Part shown: positions 23,201 to 34,323 of the stretch, in pieces | Position numbering within the stretch: the first letter of the stretch is position 1 | Layout of the letters: each line of letters opens with the position of its first letter | Source of the DNA: Branchiostoma floridae | Lineage: Eukaryota > Chordata > Leptocardii > Amphioxiformes > Branchiostomatidae | Direction: 5' to 3' | Assembly (NCBI RefSeq): GCF_000003815.2 | Contig: NC_049991.1 | Coordinates: forward strand, 20,781,762 to 20,845,761 | Length of the DNA stretch: 64,000 nucleotides | Made by a program: the position numbers and the translations under genes | The notes under the pieces: generated by a model | What the model saw: the letters and a program-made list of their open reading frames with translations, nothing else | Database searches by the model: none | What the model was told of the DNA's origin: nothing

Positions 23201-26200
23201 TAAATGCAGCAAATCTCATGATGGGATACTAAAGATTAAGTACTATTACATGTAGTATTACAATTGAATAAACAATACATCTGCATCTATGCTATCACTA
23301 TGTCTAACGTTTACATGACTCTTCCCTAATAATGACAATGACAATCATTATGATGTTTATAATGATAAATAAGCTGTTTCTTTTTGTTACCCTGTGCAGT
23401 ACTCTGCAGTTTTCCCAGCCAGTGTAGAAAGACTGACAGTACTGGACCTCTCAGGACCCATATACTACCCGCTGGTAAGGTCTAGTTTAGGCTGTAAAGC
23501 TTGTTTTCATCTGTATTGGCACACAGCATTTGGAATGTCCTCTACATATTTTAGGCTCCATGTGAACAAGTTGAAAGCAAGGTATTTACTCGACAAGCAA
23601 CTTTTGAAACGGGTCAAATCCAAAATCTGACTGTTCACTTATTTTTTTTTTTTTTGAATTCTTCTGTCAATTTGACAGATGAGGAGGCAGACAGACATTT
23701 GCCTGTTTGCCTGACCTGCACATGAATTTTTATGATGAAGGAGGGGTGTGCAATTCCTTCTCCACCCTCTTGTCTGAGTCTCACAGGGGCAACTTATCAC
23801 TTATTACCTGGATGTCTAACCTCCATTGATGTTAACGAACCAAGGTAACTGCTGGCATTATTTTCACTTTCTGAAATTACTCATACTCATACTACTAGTC
23901 AGATACTACCAGAGTTACCAACCTAGGATTGTGTTCAAAAATTCGTACTTTCCCAGAACTATCGTAGAGTGGAACTTGTTATCACCAAGCACAGTAGGGG
24001 CATCTTCTCTGGATAGTTTTAAAGAACGCTTGCAGATAGATGTGCAGAAGTTAGGTGTGACGGATCGTTCAGTGTAATATAACCAGCTGCTGCTGCGCCG
24101 CGTGCCTGCAAAGCTGGTTTGTTATGCCGAAGGGCGGTTATACCGGCTATATAGATACAGATACAGATAGTCAAAGAATGTAAAGCTTTTTTTATTTTAT
24201 TTTGGTCCTATTTCAGGAGGGAACAGTACAAAGACTTGTAGATGCTGTGAAGAGGAAACTTGAAATGGAGAAGACATCGGAACTTCCTCCTCACGTGTAC
24301 AGCAGAGAGGAGGCTCTTCAAAAGTTCGTTATTTTCTGTTGTCGAAAAAGAGGTTGTGTTTTCAGGGCTGCACAAGTCCACTAGCCCTATTGTCCAGGGC
24401 AAGTGAAAGTGCTGATCGGGCAAGTGCATGTCCTACCCCACTTGTCCGGTCGGACCAGTAAGATTTTTCCATGAGGCGGATTTTGAAAGTGTTTTATATA
24501 TTATACCTATCATAGTCATAGCATCAAGCATTGGTCAACACAGAAAAATAGAGCCAATAATAAATTTCAAAGAATTCCATTGATGGAATTGAAAATTAAA
24601 CATATATACAAATGTCATTTAAATATCCGGACAAGTAAAAAGTTAGTTCGGACTAGTAAATTTTCAATGTACTCGTCTGATAAGTGAATTTTACAAAACT
24701 TGTGTCATTTGTTTGTGGATGTGTTTTGTTATTGGGTGGGCCGACTACTCACTCTTTGCAGCCAGGGGCTGAATTGCGAGGAGCTTACAATAGGCGGGGC
24801 TAAATCGCAAGGGTTAGGAGCGAGCTGCCATTCGGCGCCACTCAGGTGACCTCAATACAACTGTCGCAAGTGTCTGGAGCGAGCTGCCATTCGGCGCCAC
24901 TCAGGTGACCTCAAAACGACAGTAATTGCCCCAGGTGCGGCCAAGGTACTGTAGGTTTTGAACCAATCACACAGCACCATCGCACATATGGCGGGTTCTT
25001 TAACATGCCCGGGGTATGGCTCTCCCCAGACACGGGACCTCCATTTAACATCCTATCCGAGGGACGACTCATTTTCACTTGAGTAAAGTGAGGAAAGTCG
25101 TGTAAAGTGCATTTCCCAAGGGCACAAGATCGGCAGCACAGCGGATTCGATCCCGCAACCTCTCGGTCACGAGGCGAACACAATACCACTGTGCCACGCG
25201 GTCCCACTTGAGTGGACACTGTTTGTGGATGTGTTTGTGGACAGTGATAAGTTGAGAAGCTGTGGATGGAATGGAAAAACTGGTCATCAGATCTTACAGT
25301 ATGATTGTGGTGAACCATGTAACTGTCAGACAGTTACTGGTAAATAACTTCAGGGATTGATGAGACAGGGAATTAGTCAAAGTCTATATCTATAAATGAT
25401 TTATATCTATATATTTATCTATACATCTATATCTATCTAATAGTATCTATCTCGTATCTATCAAACTATCTATCTATAATCTATATCTACATATACATGT
25501 ATTACAATACATGTAACGTTATATCTCTCTTTCTATCTCTCTTTCTTTCTCTCTCTCTATATATAGATATATAGATGTCACTAAGATGTGTATTATATAA
25601 CTACAGTAAAAGACAATATTTTAAAATGGATATTTGTAAGATAAGCATCCTCTCACATTCATGGATTTTACCACCTTTCCAGAAAAAGTGGATGTCGGTC
25701 AATCATAGCCTAGAAGTCAACAGTCCAGCATAGAAACAGCTAAGCTTGATGGATGAAAAGTGGATATAATTGTGATTTTTTTCCACTCTTAGGCTACTGA
25801 AAGGGAATATATCTAAACTCACCAGAGAGGCTGGGTCTGTGCTGTTAGAACGAGGAGCCAGAGAGGTCGAAGGGGGTAAGTTCATGATGTCATAATCATA
25901 TAATTCACTGAAAATTGGACATGTCAAAGTGACCAATATTTTCAGGCTAAACTACGCTTCTATCAACTCTTCCACAATTGTTGTTGTGTTAATGTCTTTT
26001 TTAACGTGTGTGGCACTATGAATCTTCAATGGAGACAGCTATATAGCAATAGGTGGAAATTTGGTTCAATTTTACGTGACTGTGTGTGTATATAAACTGT
26101 ATATGTTGATGCGTTTGAATTTGTGAGTGTGCAGCAGTTTGTGTTTGTGTGAGTTTGTGAATCTGTGTGAGAGCGTGTGTGTGTGTGTGTGCACGCACGC

Positions 26201-29200
26201 GTGTGTGTGCACGCGCACGTGTGTGCATGTGTGTGCATGTGTGTGTGTTTGTAAGAGTGTGTGTGTGTCTGTGTATGTGTGTGTGTATTAATGTGTGTGT
26301 GTGTGCGTGCATGCCTGCGTGCATACGTGCGTGTGTGCATGCGTGCATGTATTTTGGTCTTCATATAGCATATATTATGAACTACCATTTACTACATTCT
26401 TGCTTCATGTACAGGTGTTGTGTTTACAAGAGACCTGAAGCTGAAAAGTGTAAGTTCTTAGAGCGATCATTAAAGATAACTTTATTGCACGACAATTGGA
26501 CATGGTACAATGTAAGGCAGCAACTAATTACACAAAGTAAAAGATAGAGGTATAGAATGGATCAAAGCTTAGCATCCTAGTTAACATAACAACATAATTC
26601 TTTGATATAATATTATTTATTAATAAAGTTTATTGCAAATTTTTGCCCGTGGGCTAATTGCAGGAAACATGAGAGATTTAGACAAAGTAAAATCAATATC
26701 AAAGGTGTCTAATCTAGTCTAAAACAAGTAAAAGCTAACTCTAGGTCCTGATTTATTGGGTTCGACTCCTTTTTCGAAGACAGTGGAAGACAAAAGATCC
26801 CACCTTTTCTATTATGTGTGGGTTTTGTGAAGTTAGAAGGAGAATTGTTTTCTATTAAAATACAATAGAGTACTAACATATAGGGTCATCATTAGTTTCA
26901 GCATTCTTTGCAATAACAAATAAAGCAGTTAATATACATGTGTACAATGTGAGTTTAGGAGTTGAAAAACAAATTAACAGTCACAGACATTGAGATTCAG
27001 GCCTAGTTCTGGCTAAATTTGACCCATTAGAGTACTGACAACCAATCTCCAAGAAGCTCTTGCATTTAAAAGAATAATTTGGTACTGCCAGCCAAGACAA
27101 AGTTTTTTCATCCTTACATTTGAGGGCTCAGCTCCAATGTTCAGAGAAAATTCCAAACTACATGAATGTATGAAAAGATATATATATATGATATTGTTCT
27201 ACACATTTGAGAAAAAAGTTGGAAACTCTGTGTTATGAAATTATGTCACATTGTTGTCCACAATGTACATGTACCTGTACAACGACATGTACATACATGT
27301 ACATGTATGTTGGTGTATACCTCGGTGGCATAAAGTCAAACTTTAAGGCAGAAATGATGCACACTTTCAATGCAATTAATTGACCTTTTAATAATAAAGA
27401 TAATAACTACAGGGTTCTATGACTGACTTCTTTGCTTTTTTTGCCTTTGTCTACAGCCGGGCTTTTTTTATCGAACGCCCAAACAAACAGAAGAGATGGT
27501 GAAGGGAATAAAGTGCCCAGTCCTGATGCTCAGGTACATGTTGGTTTGTTTGTTTGTTTATCTGTTTGTTTGTTTGCTTATATCACATAGCTAGTAATCT
27601 TCTTTTGGTATAACATTCCAACTCCAATTATGTAAGTTCATCTGTGACGGCAGTAAAGATAATGTTACAAATTTTAACTTCATATCCGTACACAAAATAA
27701 AGCGCAACCAACAAGCTTTCGATCAGTCCTCTGATCTTTCTCAAGTTCAAATGACCCAAAGCCTAAAACCGGAAGTGTGACGTCAGCAAAGGCTTTAAAT
27801 TAGGCTTCAGGTCACTTCAACTTGTCTTATTGACAAGGATCAGAGGAATGATAAAAAGCTTGTATCATACTATACTAAGGTAAGCGCTTTATTTTGTGTA
27901 CGGAATAAAGTTAAAATTCGTAACAGTATGTTTACTGCCGTCACAGATGAACTTACATTCATACAAGTAATAATTTCTAACTCCAACTTGGTGCTTATAT
28001 AAACTACAGTCAAACCTGTCTATAGCGGCCACTCAAGGGACTGGAGAAATATGGCCACTATAGACAGGTGGCCACTATAGAAAAAATGTTGATTAATTGA
28101 CCATGAGCAAGCTACACATGATTTCATTTCCACTAATCTTTTTCACCAAGTAACATTGTCTCGATCGGTAAATTCACTGACAAAGACTTGCTACCGCCAA
28201 AATGACCCTGTCAGGAACTCCAAATCCTCCAACTACAACTTCAAACTTGGTGCAGGATGACATAAGGCTGCAGTATGCATATGGTTGCAGTAGGCAGTGT
28301 TTCTGTATCAACGGGACCGGAAATCGTGTGGCCGTGGCCGCGTTGGACAGGTGGCCGCTAAGCCTATTTCTTAATCATTACAAATCCAAGGGACCGACAA
28401 AAAAGTGGCCACTATGGGCAGGTGGCCGGTATGCAAAGGTGGCCGCTAATACAGGTTTGACTGTAGTGGACAATGCAGGCTTATAAGCAGTTCTACCAGA
28501 CTAGTCCCAAAAATGTCCCAAGGCACTACAGGGCGCCACAGCACATTGTTTTCGTTTTTGCATGGACAAAAAAAAGTGTCCTATAGGACACGTGCCGCGT
28601 GTCGAACATCTTGGGACTTTTTAGGATTTTTGCCTTGTGTAAACGGGCCTATACAATGTTTGTTTGTTTGTAACGTTGTTTATTTATTTGTTTGTAATCT
28701 AAAAGTGATATTGCAATTATTGTTCCTTGCTCCAGGGCTACAGAAAGCTTGGCATCAGGGTATGAACAGGAACGGGCAAAGAGATTTGTTCCTCTCTTTG
28801 AAGCAAACAGTTGCCAGGTAATGTTAACTTTATAGAATGAAGACTTATATATAATTGCATATTTTTTGCCACACAGGGCTAGTATTATAGTTTAAAACAT
28901 GTTTAAAGGTTGTATAGTAGTGCAACGGCTAAGCAAATGTTACTGTAAGTTATTAGGACATACATTTATTTAATTGTCTATGTTTGAAAAAAAAAACTGA
29001 TGAGGAATTTGAACAGCTGACGAAAAAAGCGTAGTATTAAATCATGTGCACATACATCATTCAACAGAATATCTTAAGAATCTCTGGATGGAGTGCCATA
29101 ATGATATTTGATACATGTAGATGTTAACCTGATGTTTCTCCTGTTGGCTGACTTTGGTACTGCAGCAGACCATTTGTCTTTTGTGCATTTCATGTCCGGC

Positions 29201-29690
29201 GGAAAATATTGGAAATCTCTGGATGATTAGGGTTTTTTTTTTTCAGTTCAGGCGCATTTAAAATCCCAGAACCAGGAAACTGAATTGGTGTGGCCATGTA
29301 ACATGTCCTCTAGTTCAATAATAAGATCACACCATTGGCAAGCACAGTGAGGGCATCTTCACTGGATAGTTCTAAAGAACATTAATTTTACAAGTAAATG
29401 TGCAAAAGCTACGTGTGACAAGTTGTTCAGTGTAATATAACGAGCTGCTGACGCGCCAGGTGCATGTGAAGCTGTGATGTTACGTAGAAGGGCAGTTATA
29501 CCCGATAAACATGTATGTACAATGTAGATGCAAATACAGATTTTTCTTCCTTTCTATGCAGTTCACATTGATACAAGTGGAAGGGAACCACCACGTTCAC
29601 CTGAATCACCCCGAGCGTGTGGCACCTCACATTCGTGCTTTCTTCACACTGGACTCAACAACTCAACCTCAGCCTGATAGTAAACTGTGA
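20251..29690 (+). CDS. SERHL: Serine hydrolase-like alpha/beta hydrolase, peroxisomal, 322 aa
   Basis: The twelve coding exons are 20251-20302, 21222-21371, 21882-21998, 22289-22330, 23034-23053, 23400-23474, 24217-24323, 25793-25875, 26415-26449, 27457-27533, 28736-28817 and 29562-29690. All are phase-consistent, totalling 969 nt with TGA. The N-terminal core ([12 protein letters not shown], then the HG oxyanion motif LHGYLDN at ~48-54) is diagnostic of the SERHL family. The nucleophile elbow AHSMG puts the catalytic Ser at ~119, and GNHHVH supplies the catalytic His at ~290. Length matches mammalian SERHL2 (~314 aa). The last three residues are SKL, a canonical PTS1 peroxisomal import signal, in line with peroxisomal location reported for the mammalian protein. 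The physiological substrate is unknown. The exon 7 donor (GTTCGT) is weak, but the phase and the homology across it are right. A non-coding exon upstream of the Met is possible. Confidence 0.88.
20325..20420 (-). repeat. Dispersed LINE-type 3' end
   Basis: The text AACTTTATTGCACGACAACT recurs at 26471-26500 (AACTTTATTGCACGACAATT) and, more diverged, at ~15270-15300. As the complement it reads like the 3' end of a retrotransposon with a polyadenylation-like terminus. It lies in hydrolase intron 1. Confidence 0.5.
20767..21078. other. Assembly gap (312 N)
   Basis: A run of N within hydrolase intron 1. It does not remove coding sequence, because exons 1 and 2 join in phase. Confidence 0.98.
21590..21905 (+). 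repeat. Minisatellite spanning a splice acceptor
   Basis: Five copies of a ~62-67-bp unit contain TTTCAGACCTGTACTTTGTG. The acceptor AG positions fall near 21627, 21694, 21756, 21818 and 21881, and only the last leads into full-length hydrolase exon 3. Each copy also has a donor-like GTGAGTGTG 11 nt after its acceptor. Confidence 0.9.
22045..22150 (+). mobile_element. Penelope-like element fragment
   Basis: Begins with AAGGTTAGACATCCAGGTTA and continues into GATTTTGGAAACGGTCAGAC, collinear with the copy at 29785-29945. The ribozyme-like core seen in that copy is mutated here. It lies in hydrolase intron 3. Confidence 0.55.
22365..22705 (+). repeat. Dispersed intronic repeat, copy 1
   Basis: Collinear with 24364-24712. 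Both start CAAGTCCACTAGCCCTAT, contain several short GGCAAGTG/CACTTG motifs in both orientations, and end with a degenerate CTTGTCCGATCGGACAAGT-like palindrome. Estimated identity by eye is roughly three quarters. There is no coding content. Confidence 0.65.
23805..24172 (+). mobile_element. Non-LTR retrotransposon 3' end (CR1-like)
   Basis: The ORF piece at ~23890-24077 encodes [20 protein letters not shown] and then SFKERL, the usual C-terminal tail of CR1/jockey-type reverse transcriptases. After the stop comes GCCGAAGGGCGGTTATACCG and a tail of ATACAG repeats. Related 3' ends occur at 29325-29545 and, triplicated, at 53690-53880. Confidence 0.75.
24364..24712 (+). repeat. Dispersed intronic repeat, copy 2
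   Basis: Second copy of the family at 22365-22705, same orientation. It begins about 40 bp after the weak donor of hydrolase exon 7. No coding content. Confidence 0.65.
24946..25206 (-). mobile_element. tRNA-derived SINE
   Basis: Reading the minus strand: a tRNA-like head with GTGGGACCGCGTGGCACAG and a B-box-like GGATCGAATCC, then CTTGGGAAATGCACTTTACA, a body with GGAGGTCCCGTGTCTGGGGA, and the CATGTTAAAGAACCC end. It has the same architecture as 33497-33785 and 58221-58490. Confidence 0.75.
25380..25570. repeat. TATC/TATA microsatellite
   Basis: Low-complexity TATCTATATC-type repeats followed by a CT-rich run. It lies in hydrolase intron 7, with no coding content. Confidence 0.85.
26055..26350 (+). 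repeat. GT/TG microsatellite
   Basis: A long alternating purine-pyrimidine tract of GTGTGT with CACG and GCATGC interruptions. The Cys/Val and His/Thr-rich ORFs on the two strands are low-complexity artefacts. It ends ~65 bp before hydrolase exon 9. Confidence 0.9.
27630..27957. mobile_element. Long foldback element
   Basis: Almost the whole ~330 bp is one imperfect hairpin. The left arm TGTAAGTTCATCTGTGACGG pairs with the right-end CCGTCACAGATGAACTTACA. The arms continue through ACACAAAATAAAGCGC and GCGCTTTATTTTGTGT to a central loop near 27780. It is a non-autonomous foldback element in hydrolase intron 10. Confidence 0.8.
28007..28463. mobile_element. Tc1/mariner-pogo type MITE
   Basis: Inverted termini CAGTCAAACCTGTCTATAGC and the 3' end ACAGGTTTGACTG are flanked on both sides by TA, the Tc1/mariner target duplication. 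Subterminal GTGGCCACTATAGA-like repeats occur in both halves. At 457 bp with no transposase it is non-autonomous. CAGTCAAACCTGT-type ends are typical of pogo/Tigger-related families. Confidence 0.85.
29325..29545 (+). mobile_element. CR1-like 3' end, diverged
   Basis: Collinear with 23985-24170 (GTGAGGGCATCTTCACTGGA, then GAAGGGCAGTTATACC). It ends ~15 bp before the acceptor of the final hydrolase exon, so an old retrotransposon end supplies part of the sequence next to that splice site. Confidence 0.65.
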
Positions 29691-29782
29691 ACACACGAAT
29701 ATCACTGTATGGGCCAGGCTTCGTATGTTAATGTGGCTAATTGCTACACACACAGACAGTAAAGACCAAATTATCAAACATT

Positions 29783-29945
29783 GTTGAAGGTTAGACATCC
29801 AGGTAATATACTTCAAAAAGCAGTTACTCATGAAGCAACTTCCTATTAATAATGATTTTGGAAATGGTCAGACGTTTCAGACAACCATCCAGTACCTTTC
29901 ATCAGTGACAGTCACGAAAAATCTTGTTGGAAAGAGTTTTTATAT
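29783..29945 (+). mobile_element. Penelope-like element end with ribozyme motif
   Basis: Starts GAAGGTTAGACATCCAGGTA and contains GGTCAGACGTTTCAGAC, then CATCAGTGACAGTCACG. On the complementary strand this includes the hammerhead core boxes (separate entry). It lies just 3' of the hydrolase stop codon. Confidence 0.65.
29867..29909 (-). ncRNA. Hammerhead-ribozyme-like motif, copy 1
   Basis: Minus strand: GTCA + CTGATGA + ~20-nt stem-loop + GAAA + CGTC + TGAC. CTGATGA (29905-29899) and GAAA (29878-29875) are the two invariant hammerhead boxes. GTCA/TGAC can form stem I across the putative GUC cleavage site. Stem II (AGGTA...TGTCT, with G-U pairs) has loop sequence including TGGATG. Stem III would be only the self-complementary ACGU, as in dimer-acting hammerheads of Penelope-like elements. 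Activity is not shown. Confidence 0.6.
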
Positions 29946-30829
29946 ATCCTAGCTGTGAACTGATAGGCAAAAGATAACTTTTAACAATACAAATTTAAAA
30001 TCCTTCAAAAGTTCAAGACAAAATATTTATTCCTTGATGGGGTCTACATGTAGTTGGAGAACTGGTTTATCCTAACTTTTAATGAATTTGTATGCAAAAA
30101 GGGGCGGAAATTTTTAGTGGCAAATTAGTCATACTTATAAATCAGTTACTGTATTGTATATGTTAAATTTATCATTTCTTAATATAGAACAGATAGAACC
30201 AATCACATACAATTTAATTGTAAAGGAATAATATATTGAATTTTCCATGATGTTTAAATACGGGAAATTAGGAAACGTATCTTGCATAGAATCAAAGAAG
30301 ACATTTCTCTCAGTCTCAAGTTACACTATTGGCAGGTTTTTTGTTCCAGAGGAATGCAGTTATGTCTGTCTTTTTCAATAACATGAATAATGGAGTTTGT
30401 GTGAGCTACTCCAGAGTTTTCTGATGGCTATATATACTGTGTCGACTGTGTACTGTGTCGAATATTCTTTCACATTTTTCTCCTCATTGTGAGTAGTCAG
30501 TGTACGTTAGACTTTGTAATTTGTTGTTGCTACGCATTTCTGTCGACATGTCACAAAATATTTGAGATAATGTCTTTTAAATTTTGGTTGATGGATGAAA
30601 ATAATGCAAGCATTATATGATTCCCTTAAAAATGTTCATGTATAACATTATGTACTCTCAACTGCTGCACATTTTATCTAGACAGAAGACAGACGATTGT
30701 TCTAGTTTCCTCAAAATGTGCATATGACTACAAACTTTTCATAAAAGATTTGTAAAAAAAAATTAAGTTATTTTGACGTGATATCACTAATCATAATAAC
30801 TATTTCAGGAAATATTGTTTCTCATTTCA

Positions 30830-30835
30830 AATAAA
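30830..30835 (+). promoter_or_regulatory. Candidate polyadenylation signal
   Basis: AATAAA ~1.1 kb after the hydrolase stop codon. It is one of several possible signals in AT-rich DNA, so assignment is weak. Confidence 0.25.
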
Positions 30836-31379
30836 GAATTCTAAATATACTCCAAAAGCGATTGCTTTTTGCGATTACAATTTTTTATATGATACCATTG
30901 GTCGAAGGTTTAGACAGTTTGTTGTTAAATTCCTGAACAGCAACAGCGCTAGCGCGACGAAATCTAACCCAACCCCGTTAAAACTCCCCCGGTCCGCGCT
31001 AATCAATTGCACGGGCCAGCTACAGCACTGTAGCTGTAGAAATAATGGTGACCCCCGATGGTATGGTTACCAGGCTAAACCTGGGCAGGCAACCACCTCC
31101 AGCACACAATAAGCCACATTGAAACAGTCCAGTCTCTTATACATGCACACGTCCATTATCCTATAGTTAACCCCACCCTTTCCAGAACAACCAAATAAAA
31201 TAAAACCAGTTCTCTCAGTCTGACTCTGAATCCAGGTTTGACTGTACTTTGAAGATGTTGTCCCTAAGTCACACTCAATGTCTGAATACAATAAAAATAT
31301 AACTGCTCTCTCACACAAGAAAGACACAGGTGGTTCAGCAAACCAATTAAACTTCATTCAAATCAAAATGTCGACAAAT

Positions 31380-32016
31380 ATTTTGCTGTAGGGTTACCAG
31401 GTACCATTATAAGGTAGAAAATTTTTCAGTCATTAGATTTTATTTTATAAATCATTTGGAAGTTTTTAGAAGAATTTTTCTCATTTTGTGACTTGATAAT
31501 TTTTGCTACAGTCCATTGTGATATCTTTTGTGATTTGATAGTTTTGATGTAATATCATTTGTCAAAAGTTTAGACATCTTACTTAAACTGATAATAGATA
31601 TCTCAACTGGCCTGCTTTTTATTCTAAGCAGGCCATTTTGAAAGTGTAACATGAATTTTGTTTTTAAACTGGATTTAATTTGGTCTGTTATCAAATGAAT
31701 AATTGTCACAAATTTTGTGTATGTTGCTGATTTTTCTTTATATTTCTACTCTACAAGCTTAAGTTTTCATGCAATTTCATCAAGCGAATGCAATAAAAAG
31801 CAGTAGCTTTTCGAACTAACCAAAACCTAGTATAGTGACACCAGTGACGCATCAAGGAACTTCTATAATGTCTTTGGGCATGTTAATCATTATTTACTTT
31901 CCTTTGTTAAGCACAGCCATAACTGTCAGTTCAGGCAATGCAATATGGTATGTATTTGTATCTAGAGGAATGTTTTTCAAAAAAATATTTCCTATTTGTG
32001 ATTAAAAATTTGTTGA

Positions 32017-32051
<35 letters not shown>

Positions 32052-34050
32052 CGTTTATTGACATTTTATTGGCATTATGAAAATAATGCAAACGGCCTTT
32101 TTTTCAATCTGAGCATGCCACTTTGACGTGTTACGTAAAATCATACAAAACTTTATATGGGAACGTTTTCCTTCGATATTATGAACAGTTTTTGGCCTGT
32201 TATTAGATGTTACAAATGTTGTACCCCCTGTTGTTTTTGTATGCCTACTGAGCAAGCTTTCATGCAATTTAATTATGCACACGCAAGTTATAATTATTGT
32301 ACCTGACCAAAAGCTCATAAAGTTAATTATCATGCATAAGGCTATGGCATTGTAAAATGATTCTTGACTTGCCGGAATATTTACTTTCCTATGTCAGAAC
32401 TACTACTTTATGAAGTTACTTCCCAAATTTGTTTCTACTTGTGATTACAAATTTGTCAAAAATTTTGTGGACATGCTACCAAAAATTAAACATGTACGCA
32501 GAGCCTGAAAATGCCACTTTAAAGTGTAAGATGAATAGAAACGATACTTTAAATGGGTACCATTTCCATTGACCTTGATTATTTACATTCCAATGTCTTA
32601 CCTGCCACTGTATATTTTATTTTATACAATACAATAACAGTTATTCTATTTCTTTGTCAAACATAACTACTATTTTAGGCAGTCAAAAATCTTCATACTT
32701 CTTAATTTAACACAGTAAGTCCTGAAAGTTAGCATCTATAAGATAATGTTAATGTACTTAACAAAGTTTTCTCAAACCAGCACATTTACGAAGTCAAATC
32801 TAGAGGATTCTTTTCTCACTTCTCAAGCTTCTTTCTCCTTGCGAAGTTTTTAGATATGTTGCCAATTATGAAAATAATGCGTACGTGTACGTGTAAGATG
32901 AGTAGAAACTATACGTTAAATTGTACCTTTTCCACTGATCTTTTGAATAGAACTGCAACTTCTTTGTTCTTGAGATTATGCAATACTTACATATACATGA
33001 TAACGTTTGTCAAAAATTTAGAGTTTTTTTACATGCTATTCAGAAAACAATACATTTAATGGTCTTGTTTTCCTTCTGAGCTCTCCACTTTAAGTGTAGC
33101 ATAAAGTTGTTTTTATGATTTAAATGGGACATCTATCTTTTAGACTATTAGGGTTGGGAGCTGCCCAAGTCCTACCTACCCCTATTCCGCAAGGAGGCGG
33201 GGGGAGGGGGCAGACTTGGTCACTTTCCATGAACAAGATGGGCTGATAGCCGTCGAAAATTTGGAGGTATGTTCTTTACCTTTAAAACTGTCACTGATAG
33301 AAGAAAATTTGGAGTAACAGTCTTTTTTGGTCTGTTGTAAGAAGATGTTACAAGTTTTGTACTAATTCCAAATACATCTGCTCTGCAAATATTCATGCGA
33401 ATGTAATTATCTCTCTGAGATTTACCACATTTGTGGAAGGGTTGAAACAACTGGTTATTATCACCTTTTCAATATGTCAACCCAGAAACTGGACTGTACG
33501 TCTTCACTCACACCGGGAAGGACCCGTGCTCTTTTTGATAAGTGTTGTGGATTCTTTAACGTGCTCGAGGAGTGGCTTTTCTCAAACACGGGATATTCTT
33601 TTAACGTCCTATCCAAGGGACGGCCCTAACCGAAGCTAGGCACTCATTTCCACCTGAGTAAAGTGAGGAAATTTTCGTAAAGTGCCTTTCCCAAGGGCAA
33701 AAGATCATTGCCATTTAAGCAGATTTGAATCCGGAATCTCAAGGTTTCGGACCAAACATCCTGCCGTAGTGCCACATGACCCCACAATCAAGCACACGCA
33801 ATATTTACAAGCAGCAGTTTGTCTACCTGACCAACATCTTATCAAGTGACAAAGGTGACATATTCAGTACGAGTTATTTAAAATTTACATTTTTGACAGT
33901 CAAAAATCTACCTTTGTATTTTAAAATAAACACCAAGTCCTAAAAGTTCTTGCTTTTTGAAAATATTTCAAATACAAAGCACACATTCAACATGGTAATA
34001 AAAGTACATTTAGTATCTATAAAATAAGGTAAAACTTAAAGTCTTTTCAA
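31380..34050. repeat. Old degenerate direct duplications
   Basis: No gene is seen. Several blocks share order and motifs. GGCAGTCAAAAATCTTC...AGTCCTGAAAGTT...GCATCTATAAGATAA at ~32677-32790 aligns with GACAGTCAAAAATCTAC...AGTCCTAAAAGTT...AGTATCTATAAAATAA at ~33896-34060. TTTCATGCAATTTCATC (~31770) aligns with TTTCATGCAATTTAATT (~32260), and a weaker relative lies near 33395. A GA microsatellite lies at ~32029-32052. Confidence 0.6.
33497..33785 (-). mobile_element. tRNA-derived SINE, diverged
   Basis: Minus strand: a degenerate tRNA-like head near 33785-33720, then CTTGGGAAAGGCACTTTACG, CTCACTTTACTCAGGTGGAA, GGACGTTAAAAGAATATCCC and CACGTTAAAGAATCC. It belongs to the same family as 24946-25206 and 58221-58490, but the internal promoter boxes are more decayed. 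Confidence 0.7.
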
Positions 34051-34323
34051 ACCTGTCCACTTACTGATGACAGAAGTAGACACATCATAGACCCTAGACT
34101 AAATCGCTGATATTACACGCACGAAAACACACAAAAAGTATCAGTAATGGCGGTGGGATCAGTGTAACGTTATACCGGAAATGACCACACCGTGTTTCCA
34201 TCCTTTTGTTCCTTACTTCAATCAGAATAATAAACAGTTTTCCTTAATTCAAAATTTAATCAGTGCAGTCATTTTTGCGCTGCAGAACAGTTTTTTTTCC
34301 TAAACACCACAGTAGCCACATGC

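Noticed and set aside
26016-26547. His/Thr-rich and Cys/Val-rich ORFs of 110-126 codons
   Set aside because: Products of the GT microsatellite read on either strand; the last part of the plus ORF overlaps hydrolase exon 9 in another frame.
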